In this document: piece after piece, positions 1 through 7,194 of the stretch
Position numbering within the stretch: the stretch's first letter is position 1
Layout: each line of letters starts with the position of its first letter
Assembly (NCBI GenBank): GCA_902490095.1
Contig: CABUCQ010000073.1
Location: forward strand, 1 to 10,063
Origin: an uncultured Collinsella sp.
Lineage (GTDB): Bacteria > Actinomycetota > Coriobacteriia > Coriobacteriales > Coriobacteriaceae
Length of the DNA: 10,063 nt
Reading direction: 5' to 3'
The notes under the pieces: generated by a model
Database searches by the model: none
What the model was told of the DNA's origin: nothing
What the model saw: only the letters and a program-made list of their open reading frames with translations
Made by a program: the position numbers and the translations under genes

Positions 1-201
1 GGACTTGCAGCGACGGACCTCAGGACACTCTTACACCACGTCTGCGCGCGCGACCGCGTGTAAGCCGTGAAAACGGCATTTGGGGCTGTTTTGGCTGTTA
101 CTAAAAGGGTAACAGTACTCATATTTGCCATTTTTTGCCCACGGGGCCTCGAAGGGGCTGTCAATCAGGTCCCAGGGGAGGCGGTTTGAGGGCCGCAGAG
201 C
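1..201. other. Non-coding left margin, possible 3' end of an upstream gene
   Basis: No convincing gene is seen here. Plus frame 1 is open from the window edge for 20 codons, ending in ...LLHHVCARDRV and a TAA at 61-63. It could be the tail of a rightward gene convergent with the ABC operon, but it is too short to identify. Small dyads follow each other: CTTACAC (30-36) with GTGTAAG (58-64), and GCCGT-GAAA-ACGGC (64-77), a tetraloop hairpin trailed by a T-rich stretch. The second could be the terminator of that upstream gene. Confidence 0.25.
95..115. repeat. 21-bp dyad CTGTTAC-N7-GTAACAG
   Basis: Perfect 7-bp arms (95-101 and 109-115) flank a 7-base spacer, TAAAAGG. The size and symmetry fit either a small hairpin or a dimeric regulator site. 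It lies between two convergent 3' ends, where a promoter operator is unlikely, so an RNA structure is the simpler reading. Its function is unknown. Confidence 0.3.
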
Positions 202-236
202 AAAAACGGGGGCGCAGGTTGTCCTGCGCCCCCGTT
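202..236 (-). terminator. Rho-independent terminator of the MarR-ABC operon
   Basis: A 13-bp perfect GC-rich stem (206-218 pairs with 223-235) closes on a 4-base loop. Read on the minus strand it is followed by a run of T (complement of the A run at 202-206). It lies about 32 bp past the stop codon of the last ABC gene. This is a canonical intrinsic terminator for the leftward operon. On the plus strand the stem is followed by TCTCGGG, with no T run, so termination should be mainly one-directional. Confidence 0.9.
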
Positions 237-267
237 CTCGGGCGTTATTCGTTCCCCGCGGCAGAAT

Positions 268-2124
268 TTACGCCGCCTCGTCGAACTGCGAGTTGTACAG
301 ATCGGCGTAGAAGCCGCCCTGGGCGAGCAACTCGTCGTGCGTGCCCTTCTCGACGATATCGCCGTCGCGAATTACCAAGATCACGTCGGCGTTGCGGATC
401 GTGGACAGGCGGTGCGCGATAACAAAGCTGGTACGGCCCTGCATCAGCGCATCCATGGCACGCTGAATAAGCTCCTCGGTACGAGTGTCAACGTTGGAGG
501 TTGCCTCGTCCAGAATTAGCGCCGGGCGGTCGGCCAAAATGGCACGGGCAATGGTCACGAGCTGGCGCTGGCCCTGCGACAGGTTGGTGCCTTCCTCGTT
601 GATCATAAAGTCGTAGCCGCCGGCGAGCGTATGGATAAAGTGATCGCAGCGTGCGGCGCGTGCAGCGGCTTCGACCTCGGCATCGCTTGCATCGGGGCGT
701 CCGTAGCGGATGTTCTCGCGGATGGTGCCGTTAAACAGCCAGGTATCCTGCAGCACCATGGCAAACTCGCCGCGCAGCGCCGCGCGGTCCCAGTCGCGCA
801 CGTCGACACCCTCGACGCGCAGCGAACCGCCGTCCACATCGTAGAAGCGCTGCAGCAGCTTAATGAGCGTGGTCTTGCCGGCGCCGGTAGGACCGACGAT
901 GGCGATGGTCTGGCCGGGCTGCGCCTCGCAGCTAAAGTCGTGGATGATGGTCTTGTCGGGCGTATAGCCAAACTTGACGTGATCAAACTCCACATGGCCG
1001 GGGCGCTTTTCGGGAATCTGCGCGTCGGCTTTCTGCTCCTCCTCGGGCGCGGCCAGGAACTCAAAGACGCGCTCGGTGGCGGCTGCCATCGACTGCATCG
1101 TGTTGCTCACGTTGCCCAGTTGCTGCACGGGCTGCGTAAAGTTGCGAACGTACTGGATAAAGCTCTGGATGTCGCCGGGCGTGGCGTTGCCGGTCAGTGC
1201 GAGCTGTGCGCCCACCACGACAACGCCCACGTAGCCCATGTTACCCACCAGGCTCATAAGCGGCATCATCAGGCCCGACAGGAACTGCGAGCGCCAGCCA
1301 CTAATAAAGAGGCGGTCGTTTTGACGGTCGAACTCTTCGATCGAGGCCTCGGCGCGGTCGAACACCTGAATGACGTTCTGGCCGGCAAAGTCCTCCTCGA
1401 TAATGCCGTTGACGGCGCCCAGAACCTGCTGTTGCTCGCGGAAGTACGGCTGCGAGAAGTGAATCATCACGGTCAGGATAATCGCGGCGGCCGGCAGCGT
1501 GAGCACGGTGACGCCGGTAAGCGGCAGGCTGATCGAAAGCATCATGACGAGCACGCCGATAATCTGCGTCACCGACGTGATGAGCTGTGTCACGCTCTGG
1601 TTGAGCGACTGACCCAGCGTATCGACGTCGTTGGTGATGCGGCTGAGCACGTCTCCCTTGCTGTGGCCGTTGAAGTAACTCATCGGCACGACGGCAATCT
1701 TGGCGGCGATTTCCTTGCGCATGCGGTAGCAGATCTTTTGCGTGACGCCGGTCATGAGCCAGCCCTGGACCAGGCTGCAGACAGAGCTCGCCAGATACAG
1801 GCAGAGCAAAAAGCCGAGCGTCTTGGCGATCCAGTCAAAGTCAACGTCGCCGGTGCCGTTGACCTTGGCGACCAGGCCTTCGAACAGCTTGGTCGTAACC
1901 TGGCCGAGCACCTTGGGTCCCACAATGTTAAAGATGACCGAGCACACGGCAAAGGCGACGGCGGCAAACACGGCAATCTTGTGCTGGCCGATATAGCCGA
2001 GCAGCTGCCTCATGGTGCCCTTAAAGTCCTTGGCCTTTTCGCCGCGACGCATGCCGCCCATGCGGCCCATGGGACCACGCTGACGGGTGGGCTTGGGAAT
2101 CTGAGTCTTGGTCTCGTCTGCCAT
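268..2124 (-). CDS. ABC exporter half-transporter, catalytically complete subunit (MdlB/LmrA type)
   Basis: This 618-aa protein is a fused membrane and ATPase half-transporter that should act in the cytoplasmic membrane as a drug, lipid or peptide exporter. A basic Gly/Met-rich cytoplasmic tail (1-35) precedes a six-helix type I exporter membrane domain (about 45-340). The ATPase domain has Walker A GPTGAGKTT (411-419), Q-loop Gln459, signature LSQGQ (515-519), Walker B LILDE with catalytic Glu540, and switch His571. All catalytic residues are therefore present. The ATG forms TAATG with the stop of the upstream ABC gene, and GGAGG lies about 10 bases upstream, so the two are translationally coupled. 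The upstream partner has a degenerate ATP site, so the pair should be an asymmetric heterodimer like TM287/TM288 or BmrCD. Substrate cannot be read from sequence; the MarR gene in the operon favours a toxic-compound exporter. Confidence 0.93.
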   Translation of the reverse strand: MADETKTQIPKPTRQRGPMGRMGGMRRGEKAKDFKGTMRQLLGYIGQHKIAVFAAVAFAVCSVIFNIVGPKVLGQVTTKLFEGLVAKVNGTGDVDFDWIAKTLGFLLCLYLASSVCSLVQGWLMTGVTQKICYRMRKEIAAKIAVVPMSYFNGHSKGDVLSRITNDVDTLGQSLNQSVTQLITSVTQIIGVLVMMLSISLPLTGVTVLTLPAAAIILTVMIHFSQPYFREQQQVLGAVNGIIEEDFAGQNVIQVFDRAEASIEEFDRQNDRLFISGWRSQFLSGLMMPLMSLVGNMGYVGVVVVGAQLALTGNATPGDIQSFIQYVRNFTQPVQQLGNVSNTMQSMAAATERVFEFLAAPEEEQKADAQIPEKRPGHVEFDHVKFGYTPDKTIIHDFSCEAQPGQTIAIVGPTGAGKTTLIKLLQRFYDVDGGSLRVEGVDVRDWDRAALRGEFAMVLQDTWLFNGTIRENIRYGRPDASDAEVEAAARAARCDHFIHTLAGGYDFMINEEGTNLSQGQRQLVTIARAILADRPALILDEATSNVDTRTEELIQRAMDALMQGRTSFVIAHRLSTIRNADVILVIRDGDIVEKGTHDELLAQGGFYADLYNSQFDEAA

Positions 2125-4469
2125 TAGCGCTCGCCTCCTTCCATGACGGCTGCAATTTCTTCTTGGGTAAGCCCCAACTCCTCGGCGGAAAGCTGCGACT
2201 GTGCGATCTCCAGGTACGCCGGGCAGCTGCGCAGCAGCTCCTCGTGCGTACCGGTGCCCACCACGTGGCCGTCGTCGAGCACGATGATCTGGTCGGCGTG
2301 CATGATGGTTGCGATGCGCTGGGCCACGACCACGAGCGCGGCGTCGGTAACGTTTTTGGCCAGCTCCTCGCGTAGGCGCGCGTCGGTCTTGTAGTCGAGG
2401 GCACTAAACGAGTCATCGAACACCACGACCTCGGGCTTTTTGGCCAACGCGCGGGCGATGGCCAGACGCTGGCGCTGACCACCCGAAACATTGGAGCCGC
2501 CCTGGCTGATAGGGGAGTCGTACCCGTCCTCGCGCTCGGCGATAAAGTCCTCCGCCTGGGCGACGCGTGCTGCCTGGCGCATATCCTCGTCACTCACCAT
2601 GTCGCCGGCAAACTTGAGGTTGCTCTCGACGGTGCCCGAGAACAGGCGCCCCTGCTGCGGGATGTAACCAATGCGGCGGCGCAGTTCGGAAAGGGTCATG
2701 TCGCGCACGTCGATGCCGTCGAGCGAAATGCTGCCGCCCGTGACGTCGTACAGGCGCGGAATCAACTGCACGAGTGTGGACTTGCCCGAGCCCGTGGAGC
2801 CAATGATGCCGAGCATCTGACCGGCATGTGTGGTGAAGTTCACGCCGCTGATGACGTCGGCGCGGGCATCGGGATACTGGAAGCTCACGTCGCGGAAGGT
2901 GAGCTCACCGCGCGGCGCGCTGGCCGCGGGCAGTTTGGGCGAGACGGGGTCGTTGATGCTGGTGGGGCAAGTGATGACCTCTTCCACGCGCTCGGCTGCG
3001 ACCTCGGCACGGGGCAGGATGACCGAAACCATGGTGAGGATCATAAACGCCATGACGATCTGCATAGTGTAGGAGATAAACGCCATCATGTTGCCGACCT
3101 GCATCACGCCGTCCGAGACGCCCTGCGCGCCAAACCAGACGATAAGCACGGTGATGCAGTTCATGACGAGCATCATGAGCGGCATCATAAAGCTCATGGC
3201 GCGGTTGGTGTAGAGCTGCGTGGTCATCAGGTCGAGCGAAGCCTTGTCAAAACGCTCGAGCTCATGCTCCTCGCGGTTGAACGAGCGGATGGGCATAAGG
3301 CCGTCGAGCAGCTCGCGGGCGGTAAGGTTCACGCGGTCCACAAAGCTCTGCATCTTTTTGAACTTGGGCATGGTGAGGCCCATGAGCACGCCGACGACGG
3401 CCGAGACCGCGATGATGGCCACGGCGATGGTCCACTCCAGGCCGGTATGGTTAGCCAGGACGCGCATGACGGCGACGATGCCCATGACGGGGGCCATCAG
3501 ACACATGCGGATAAACAGGGTTGCGGCCATCTGGATCTGCTGAATGTCGTTGGTACAGCGGGTGATGAGCGAGGCCTGGCTAAACTTGCCCACTTCGGCC
3601 GGCGAGAAGTGCATAACCTTGTTGAAGGTCTCGCGGCGCAGGTCGCGGGCGATGGAGCAGGCGGTGCGCGAAGCCACGGCACCGGTCAGGATGGTGGCGA
3701 CGAGCGAGATTAGGCACAGACCAAACATCGTGGTCGCCATGCGGCCCAGGTAGGCGTTCTGCACGTCGGCGGGGTCGATGCCCTGCGCCTTGTACTCGTC
3801 TTGCACATAGCTCACGGCGCGTTGGGTCACGATGGAGCCCGACATGGAGCCCATTTTGTCCGCCATATCGTTGGCGCCCTCGACGAGCTTGCCCTGGTCG
3901 ATTAGGCCGCCTTCAACGCCTAGACGCAGGCTCTTCATGGTGATCTTGCCACCGTCGGCATCAATCTGTTTTTGCATGTTCTGCGCCGCAGCGGCCTTCT
4001 GCTGCATCTCGGCGAGTTGCTCGGGCGTGGGCATGGCCTGAGCGGCGCCGCCATCGCTTGCTTCGGTAGATGCGCCGGTCATGTCGCCCATGGAGTTGGC
4101 ATCGATGCCCTGGTTGAACGAAAGGACGACAGTCTCGGGGAGGCTCATGATGTCGGCAATCTTGCCGCCGTCGGCGCGCTCCTCCTCGGTGCCCTTGTAC
4201 GTTCGAATGCCGTTATTGTCCGCCTTGCCAAACACGGCCTCCACAGCTTTGGCGTCCTTGGTGCTCATAAAGAGTTCGAGGTCGTCGAGCGATTCGGCGC
4301 GGATGGTGTCGGGCACGGGCGACGCGATGCCGCCTTGCTGCACACCCACGTCGACGATGTCGCTCATATAGGTAGGCAGCGCCAGATCGGCGTTGCAGCT
4401 GATTACGATAAGTACGATAGCTGCGAACAGTGCCAGGATATGTTTTTTAAAGAGCTTGAGAATCCTCAC
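2124..4469 (-). CDS. ABC exporter half-transporter with degenerate ATP site and large extracytoplasmic insert
   Basis: This 781-aa half-transporter is about 200 residues longer than the usual 580-600. TM1 (about 8-30) is followed by a non-membrane stretch of about 210 residues (35-245) before TM2 (246-267). By topology the insert lies outside the cell. Its middle is Ala/Gln/Met-rich and probably helical (about 145-170). The ATPase domain shows Walker A GSTGSGKST (557-565), Q-loop Gln605 and signature VSGGQ (661-665). Walker B reads VVVFDD, with Asp686 where the catalytic Glu belongs, and Gln717 replaces the switch His (AQRIAT). The same Asp and Gln pair marks the degenerate site of heterodimeric exporters such as TM287. 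The start is GTG, overlapping the MarR stop as GTGA, with AAAGGAGAG about 9 bases upstream. I recall similar long subunits beginning with a DLALPxYxSDIVxVGxQQGGI motif in gut Firmicutes; the role of the insert is unknown to me. Confidence 0.92.
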   Translation of the reverse strand: MRILKLFKKHILALFAAIVLIVISCNADLALPTYMSDIVDVGVQQGGIASPVPDTIRAESLDDLELFMSTKDAKAVEAVFGKADNNGIRTYKGTEEERADGGKIADIMSLPETVVLSFNQGIDANSMGDMTGASTEASDGGAAQAMPTPEQLAEMQQKAAAAQNMQKQIDADGGKITMKSLRLGVEGGLIDQGKLVEGANDMADKMGSMSGSIVTQRAVSYVQDEYKAQGIDPADVQNAYLGRMATTMFGLCLISLVATILTGAVASRTACSIARDLRRETFNKVMHFSPAEVGKFSQASLITRCTNDIQQIQMAATLFIRMCLMAPVMGIVAVMRVLANHTGLEWTIAVAIIAVSAVVGVLMGLTMPKFKKMQSFVDRVNLTARELLDGLMPIRSFNREEHELERFDKASLDLMTTQLYTNRAMSFMMPLMMLVMNCITVLIVWFGAQGVSDGVMQVGNMMAFISYTMQIVMAFMILTMVSVILPRAEVAAERVEEVITCPTSINDPVSPKLPAASAPRGELTFRDVSFQYPDARADVISGVNFTTHAGQMLGIIGSTGSGKSTLVQLIPRLYDVTGGSISLDGIDVRDMTLSELRRRIGYIPQQGRLFSGTVESNLKFAGDMVSDEDMRQAARVAQAEDFIAEREDGYDSPISQGGSNVSGGQRQRLAIARALAKKPEVVVFDDSFSALDYKTDARLREELAKNVTDAALVVVAQRIATIMHADQIIVLDDGHVVGTGTHEELLRSCPAYLEIAQSQLSAEELGLTQEEIAAVMEGGER

Positions 4470-4915
4470 TCGGCATCTCTCCTTTCTTGATTGCGGTCGA
4501 TAATTTCGTTGGCACGTCTTAGAAGGCGCACCATCTCCTGGGTATCTGTTTCGCCGAGCTGCTCGAGGAAGGCCGCGGTGCGGTCCTCGAATTCCCGGCG
4601 TTTGATTTCGATGACCTGGAATCCCTTGTCGGTCACCGTGACGTGTACGCGACGACGGTCGGTCTTTGAGTGCTCGCGCTCGACCCAGCCCTTGGCCTCG
4701 AGGGCGCGCAGGATATTGGCGATACGGGCGCTCGAGACCCAGGCACGATCGGCGAGTTCGCTCGGCGTGAGCGAGCCGCCGGCGCGCATGAGGGCGCGCA
4801 TGACGGCCATCTCGCCACCCAGAGCCTGGTCGGCAAAGCGCGAAACGCGCTGGTGCATGCTGCCAAACTCGGTAAAGAGCTGACGCCCAAGCTCATGGAA
4901 ATCGGTATCTTCCAC
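4466..4915 (-). CDS. MarR-family transcriptional regulator
   Basis: This 149-aa protein is a typical MarR winged-helix repressor, expected to bind DNA as a dimer and release it on binding a ligand. Helices at each end (about 5-30 and 100-145) would form the dimer interface. The helix-turn-helix lies at about 48-76 (LTPSELADRAWVSSARIANI). The wing carries the family's D-x-R signature in SKTDRRRVHVTVTDKG (83-98). The chosen start is GTG at 4915, with AGGGG 6 bases upstream. The first in-frame ATG is codon 20 and would cut into the dimerisation helix. It is the first gene of the operon and overlaps the large ABC gene by 4 bp. A near-perfect inverted repeat spans its start codon, so it probably represses its own operon. 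The inducer is unknown. Confidence 0.92.
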   Translation of the reverse strand: MEDTDFHELGRQLFTEFGSMHQRVSRFADQALGGEMAVMRALMRAGGSLTPSELADRAWVSSARIANILRALEAKGWVEREHSKTDRRRVHVTVTDKGFQVIEIKRREFEDRTAAFLEQLGETDTQEMVRLLRRANEIIDRNQERRDAE

Positions 4916-4961
4916 CGAGAACCCCTAACACTAGAAACTATTTTCGGTGGAAGATGATACC
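4904..4961. promoter_or_regulatory. Inverted repeat over the marR start: putative operator or start-blocking hairpin
   Basis: TCTTCCACCGAGAA (4908-4921) and TTTTCGGTGGAAGA (4941-4954) are inverted repeats matching at 13 of 14 positions. They are 33 bp apart centre to centre, about three helical turns. Outer GGTATC/GATACC (4904-4909, 4956-4961) extend the symmetry but are offset by a 2-3 base insertion in the right arm. The left arm contains the GTG start of the regulator. Two readings are possible: a pair of MarR binding sites for autoregulation, or an mRNA hairpin hiding the start codon with the AGGGG ribosome site in its loop. I could not assign clear -35/-10 boxes for this leftward unit. 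Confidence 0.65.
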
Positions 4962-4987
4962 CCTGCACGCGCGCCCTATACGGAAGA

Positions 4988-5083
4988 TTTTTGGGACATG
5001 CCTAGAAAACTGCCTTTAGGCGATCTCCGTACACCGTCGGTGCCAGCAAAGTTAAGGGCAGATCTCTAGGCATGTCCCAAAAA
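4988..5083. repeat. 96-bp element with perfect 19-bp terminal inverted repeats (MITE-like)
   Basis: TTTTTGGGACATGCCTAGA (4988-5006) has its exact reverse complement at 5065-5083. Pairing resumes further in (CTGCC 5010-5014 with GGCAG 5057-5061, plus several adjacent pairs), and a small CACC-GTC-GGTG hairpin (5032-5042) sits near the centre. The whole block could fold into one long hairpin or cruciform. It holds no gene. A T run precedes rather than follows the stem on both strands, so it is not an intrinsic terminator. It looks like a miniature inverted-repeat transposable element, or an IS remnant, inserted between the divergent promoters. I see no clear target-site duplication. Confidence 0.6.
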
Positions 5084-5091
5084 CTACCTGG

Positions 5092-5122
5092 TTGCTAGGC
5101 AATATAAAGAACGCATAAAGAA
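5092..5122. promoter_or_regulatory. Short dyad and tandem ATAAAGAA repeat upstream of the dehydrogenase
   Basis: A small dyad TTGC-TAG-GCAA (5092-5102) is followed by two ATAAAGAA copies at 5104-5111 and 5115-5122. Their 11-base period is one helical turn. A third AAAGAA occurs at 5152-5157. Same-face phased repeats upstream of a promoter can be regulator sites, but the stretch is AT-rich and part of this could be chance. Confidence 0.3.
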
Positions 5123-5184
5123 TTAAAATCATTCAAGAATTGCAGCGTTTCAAAGAACTATCATGCACGCGGTTAGGCGAGGGG

Positions 5185-5218
5185 TTGTCACCACCATGAC
5201 GACTGGGACTCATATAAT
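5185..5218 (+). promoter_or_regulatory. Probable promoter of the dehydrogenase-permease unit
   Basis: A perfect -10 box, TATAAT, lies at 5213-5218, about 62 bp before the dehydrogenase start. The best -35-like hexamer, TTGTCA (5185-5190), is 22 bases away. That is too far for a standard sigma-70 promoter, and nothing good lies at 17. The promoter is therefore either weak or activator-dependent. Its position argues that the dehydrogenase starts at 5280 rather than at upstream in-frame ATGs. Confidence 0.5.
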
Positions 5219-5279
5219 CGCCACGTGCGATGCTCCAACTTCCCGCGAGGAGACACCTTATATAAAGGGGGATGGAGTC

Positions 5280-6029
5280 ATGGCATTTGACTTCACGGGC
5301 AAGACCGCGATTGTCACGGGCGGCACTCAGGGCATTGGCCTCGAGATCGCCAAGGGCATCGTCGCGGGCGGCGGACATGTCGCGCTCATCGCAAGGAACG
5401 CTGCTAAGGGCGAGGCCGCTGTGGCCGAGCTTGGCGAGGGCAACAAGTTTTATCAGCTCGATGTCGCTGATGCGCCCAAGGCGCGCGAGACCGTCGAACA
5501 GATTTTCGCAGACCTGCCGCAAACCAATATCCTGATCAACTGCGCTGGCGTCATCAGCACCAAGAAGTTCGACGAGATCGACGACACCGAGTGGCGCCGT
5601 ACCATCGACATCAACCTCAACGGCACCTTTACCATGATGAACGCCGTGTACCCGCACTTTAAGGCTGCCCATGCCGGCACTATCGTCAACGTGAGCTCTG
5701 TTGCTGGCAAGATCGGCGGCGGCCTGCTCGGCACCGCGGCTTACGCGAGCTCCAAGGCCGGTGTTAACGGTCTAACCAAGGCAGTCGCCAAGGAGGGCGG
5801 TAGGTTCGGCGTTCGCTGCAACGCTGTGTGCCCGTCGCTCACGTTGACCGATATGACCTCGATTCTCTCTGACGAGAACTCTCAGCGCATCATCAACGGT
5901 ATTCCTCTGGGCCGTGCCGCCCAGGCCAGCGAGCCTGCGCAGATGGTGCTCTTCTTTGCCTCCGACCTCGCCAGCTTCGTGAACGGCGAGATCGGTGACT
6001 GCGACGGTGGCATCGTTCTGGACGGGTAA
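5280..6029 (+). CDS. Short-chain dehydrogenase/reductase (classical SDR), possibly sugar-acid specific
   Basis: This 249-aa protein is a complete classical SDR, the usual family length, expected to be a cytosolic NAD(P)-dependent oxidoreductase acting on a hydroxyl/keto group. The Rossmann fold opens with TGGTQGIG (13-20). NCAG (87-90) stands in the NNAG position. The catalytic tetrad is visible: Asn112, Ser140 in NVSS, Tyr155 and Lys159 in YASSK. The start at 5280 was chosen because AAAGGGGG ends 8 bases before it and the family N-terminus (FDFTGKTAIVTGG) begins there. The frame is open 39 codons further upstream, but that part spans the promoter. The next gene is a KdgT-type permease, so a KduD-like role on 2-keto-3-deoxygluconate or a related sugar acid is attractive. 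The SDR family is too broad to fix the substrate from sequence. Confidence 0.9.
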   Translation: MAFDFTGKTAIVTGGTQGIGLEIAKGIVAGGGHVALIARNAAKGEAAVAELGEGNKFYQLDVADAPKARETVEQIFADLPQTNILINCAGVISTKKFDEIDDTEWRRTIDINLNGTFTMMNAVYPHFKAAHAGTIVNVSSVAGKIGGGLLGTAAYASSKAGVNGLTKAVAKEGGRFGVRCNAVCPSLTLTDMTSILSDENSQRIINGIPLGRAAQASEPAQMVLFFASDLASFVNGEIGDCDGGIVLDG

Positions 6030-6048
6030 TACCCCGCGACGTTAATTC

Positions 6049-6087
6049 GGCGACGGCTCCTGCGACTCGGGACCGTCGCCTTCTTTC
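6049..6087 (+). terminator. Terminator or attenuator between dehydrogenase and permease
   Basis: An 8-bp stem, GGCGACGG (6049-6056) with CCGTCGCC (6073-6080), is followed by TTCTTTCT. This is an imperfect intrinsic terminator 19 bp after the dehydrogenase stop and about 50 bp before the permease start. It may allow partial read-through, giving less permease than dehydrogenase. A second small hairpin, GCGTG-CCA-CACGC (6108-6120), follows just before the permease ribosome site. Confidence 0.65.
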
Positions 6088-6137
6088 TGGCACAGGAGCG
6101 TGCGACCGCGTGCCACACGCATCAAAAGGAGATATAA

Positions 6138-7154
6138 ATGAGTGAATCGACTGTGGTGGAGGCGCCGGCGGCAAAGGAGCCGTTCTTTAAGATGTCCTCC
6201 ATCCCGGGTGCCAATATTTTGGTGCCGCTTCTGCTGGGCTGCCTGCTCAACACGCTATTCCCCGATCTGTTCAAAACGCTCGGCAGCTTTACGCTTGGCA
6301 TGACCCAGCAGGGTGCAGGCCCGCTCGTGGGCGCTTTTTTGCTTATCGTCGGTACGACGATTTCGTTTAAGAGTGCTCCTGCCGCCGCTGCCCGCGGTGC
6401 CATCATCATCGCCGTCAAGCAAATCGTGGTCGTTGCCGTGTCGCTGCTCATCCTTTATGTGTTCAACGACAACCTGTTTGGCATCTCTGCCATGGTGATG
6501 CTGGCGGCTTGCACCGGCGCCAACAACGCTATGTACGCTGGTCTGATGGGCACCATGGGCAATGAGGCCGAGCGTGGCGCTGTCGCAATCACCACGCTCG
6601 TTGTCGGCCCTCCGGTCACGATGATCGTGCTCGGCGCTGCCGGCCAGGCTCCGATCGGCTGGTCGCTCGTGGGTGCCATCCTGCCGATCGTCGTCGGCAT
6701 TATTCTGGGCAACGTCTTCCCCAGCTTTAAGAAGATGATGGCACCGGCACTTTCCGCCGTCATCGTGCTCGTCTTCTTTGCCATGGGCTCGACCATGACC
6801 TTTGGCCAGCTCATTAATGGCGGTCTTCCCGGTATTCTGCTCGGCGTGATCTGCTCGGTGATCTTTGCAATTCCCGTCATCGCGGTCGACAAGCTCACGG
6901 GCGGCACGGGTGTCGCAGGTGCGGCCATTTCGAGCTGCGCCGGAGCCAATGTGGCTACGCCTGCTGCCATGGCAAGCGTCAACGGGGCCATGTACGGTGG
7001 CGCCGTGCTCGCGACGGCTACGGCACAGGTTGCTGCCTGCGCAATCGTGACGGCTATATTGACCCCGCTGGTCACCAGCTGGTGCTACAAACATTTTGAG
7101 GGCCAGCAGAGCAACAGCAAGGCAACGACCGACAAGGCTTCCGCAGCCGCCTAA
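6138..7154 (+). CDS. 2-keto-3-deoxygluconate permease family transporter (KdgT-like)
   Basis: This 338-aa integral membrane protein has about ten hydrophobic segments between residues 24 and 315 and a hydrophilic Ser/Lys/Ala-rich C-terminal tail. It matches the KdgT family as I recall it: IPGANILVPLLLGCLLNT near the start, GPLVGAFLLIVGTTISFKSAP (61-81), TMIVLGAAG (161-169), and GGTGVAGAAISSCAGANVATPAA (255-277). KdgT proteins import 2-keto-3-deoxygluconate with a proton. The segment AACTGANNAMYAGL (123-136) differs from the NSNGG-type loop I recall in the enterobacterial protein, so the substrate may differ. The start is well set by AAAAGGAGAT, ending about 5 bases before the ATG. It lies 108 bp after the dehydrogenase, same strand, behind a weak terminator, so the two probably share a promoter in part. 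No KDG kinase or aldolase is visible in the window. Confidence 0.85.
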   Translation: MSESTVVEAPAAKEPFFKMSSIPGANILVPLLLGCLLNTLFPDLFKTLGSFTLGMTQQGAGPLVGAFLLIVGTTISFKSAPAAAARGAIIIAVKQIVVVAVSLLILYVFNDNLFGISAMVMLAACTGANNAMYAGLMGTMGNEAERGAVAITTLVVGPPVTMIVLGAAGQAPIGWSLVGAILPIVVGIILGNVFPSFKKMMAPALSAVIVLVFFAMGSTMTFGQLINGGLPGILLGVICSVIFAIPVIAVDKLTGGTGVAGAAISSCAGANVATPAAMASVNGAMYGGAVLATATAQVAACAIVTAILTPLVTSWCYKHFEGQQSNSKATTDKASAAA

Positions 7155-7194
7155 TGCCAAACGGCAATCAAAGCTAAATAACTAGCCACGCCAT

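Noticed and set aside
631..2127. Open frame of 498 codons antisense to the smaller ABC gene
   Set aside because: Low-complexity Ala/His/Asp-rich translation, typical of the complement of a GC-rich gene. The minus strand carries complete ABC motifs.
4988..5083. The 19-bp inverted repeat as a bidirectional terminator
   Set aside because: The T run is on the outer 5' side of the stem on both strands, so no U tract follows the hairpin in either transcript. It also lies between divergent starts, not gene ends.
5163..5279. Upstream in-frame ATG giving the dehydrogenase 39 extra residues
   Set aside because: The extension covers the TATAAT box and does not resemble an SDR N-terminus or a signal peptide. 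The ATG at 5280 has a good ribosome site.
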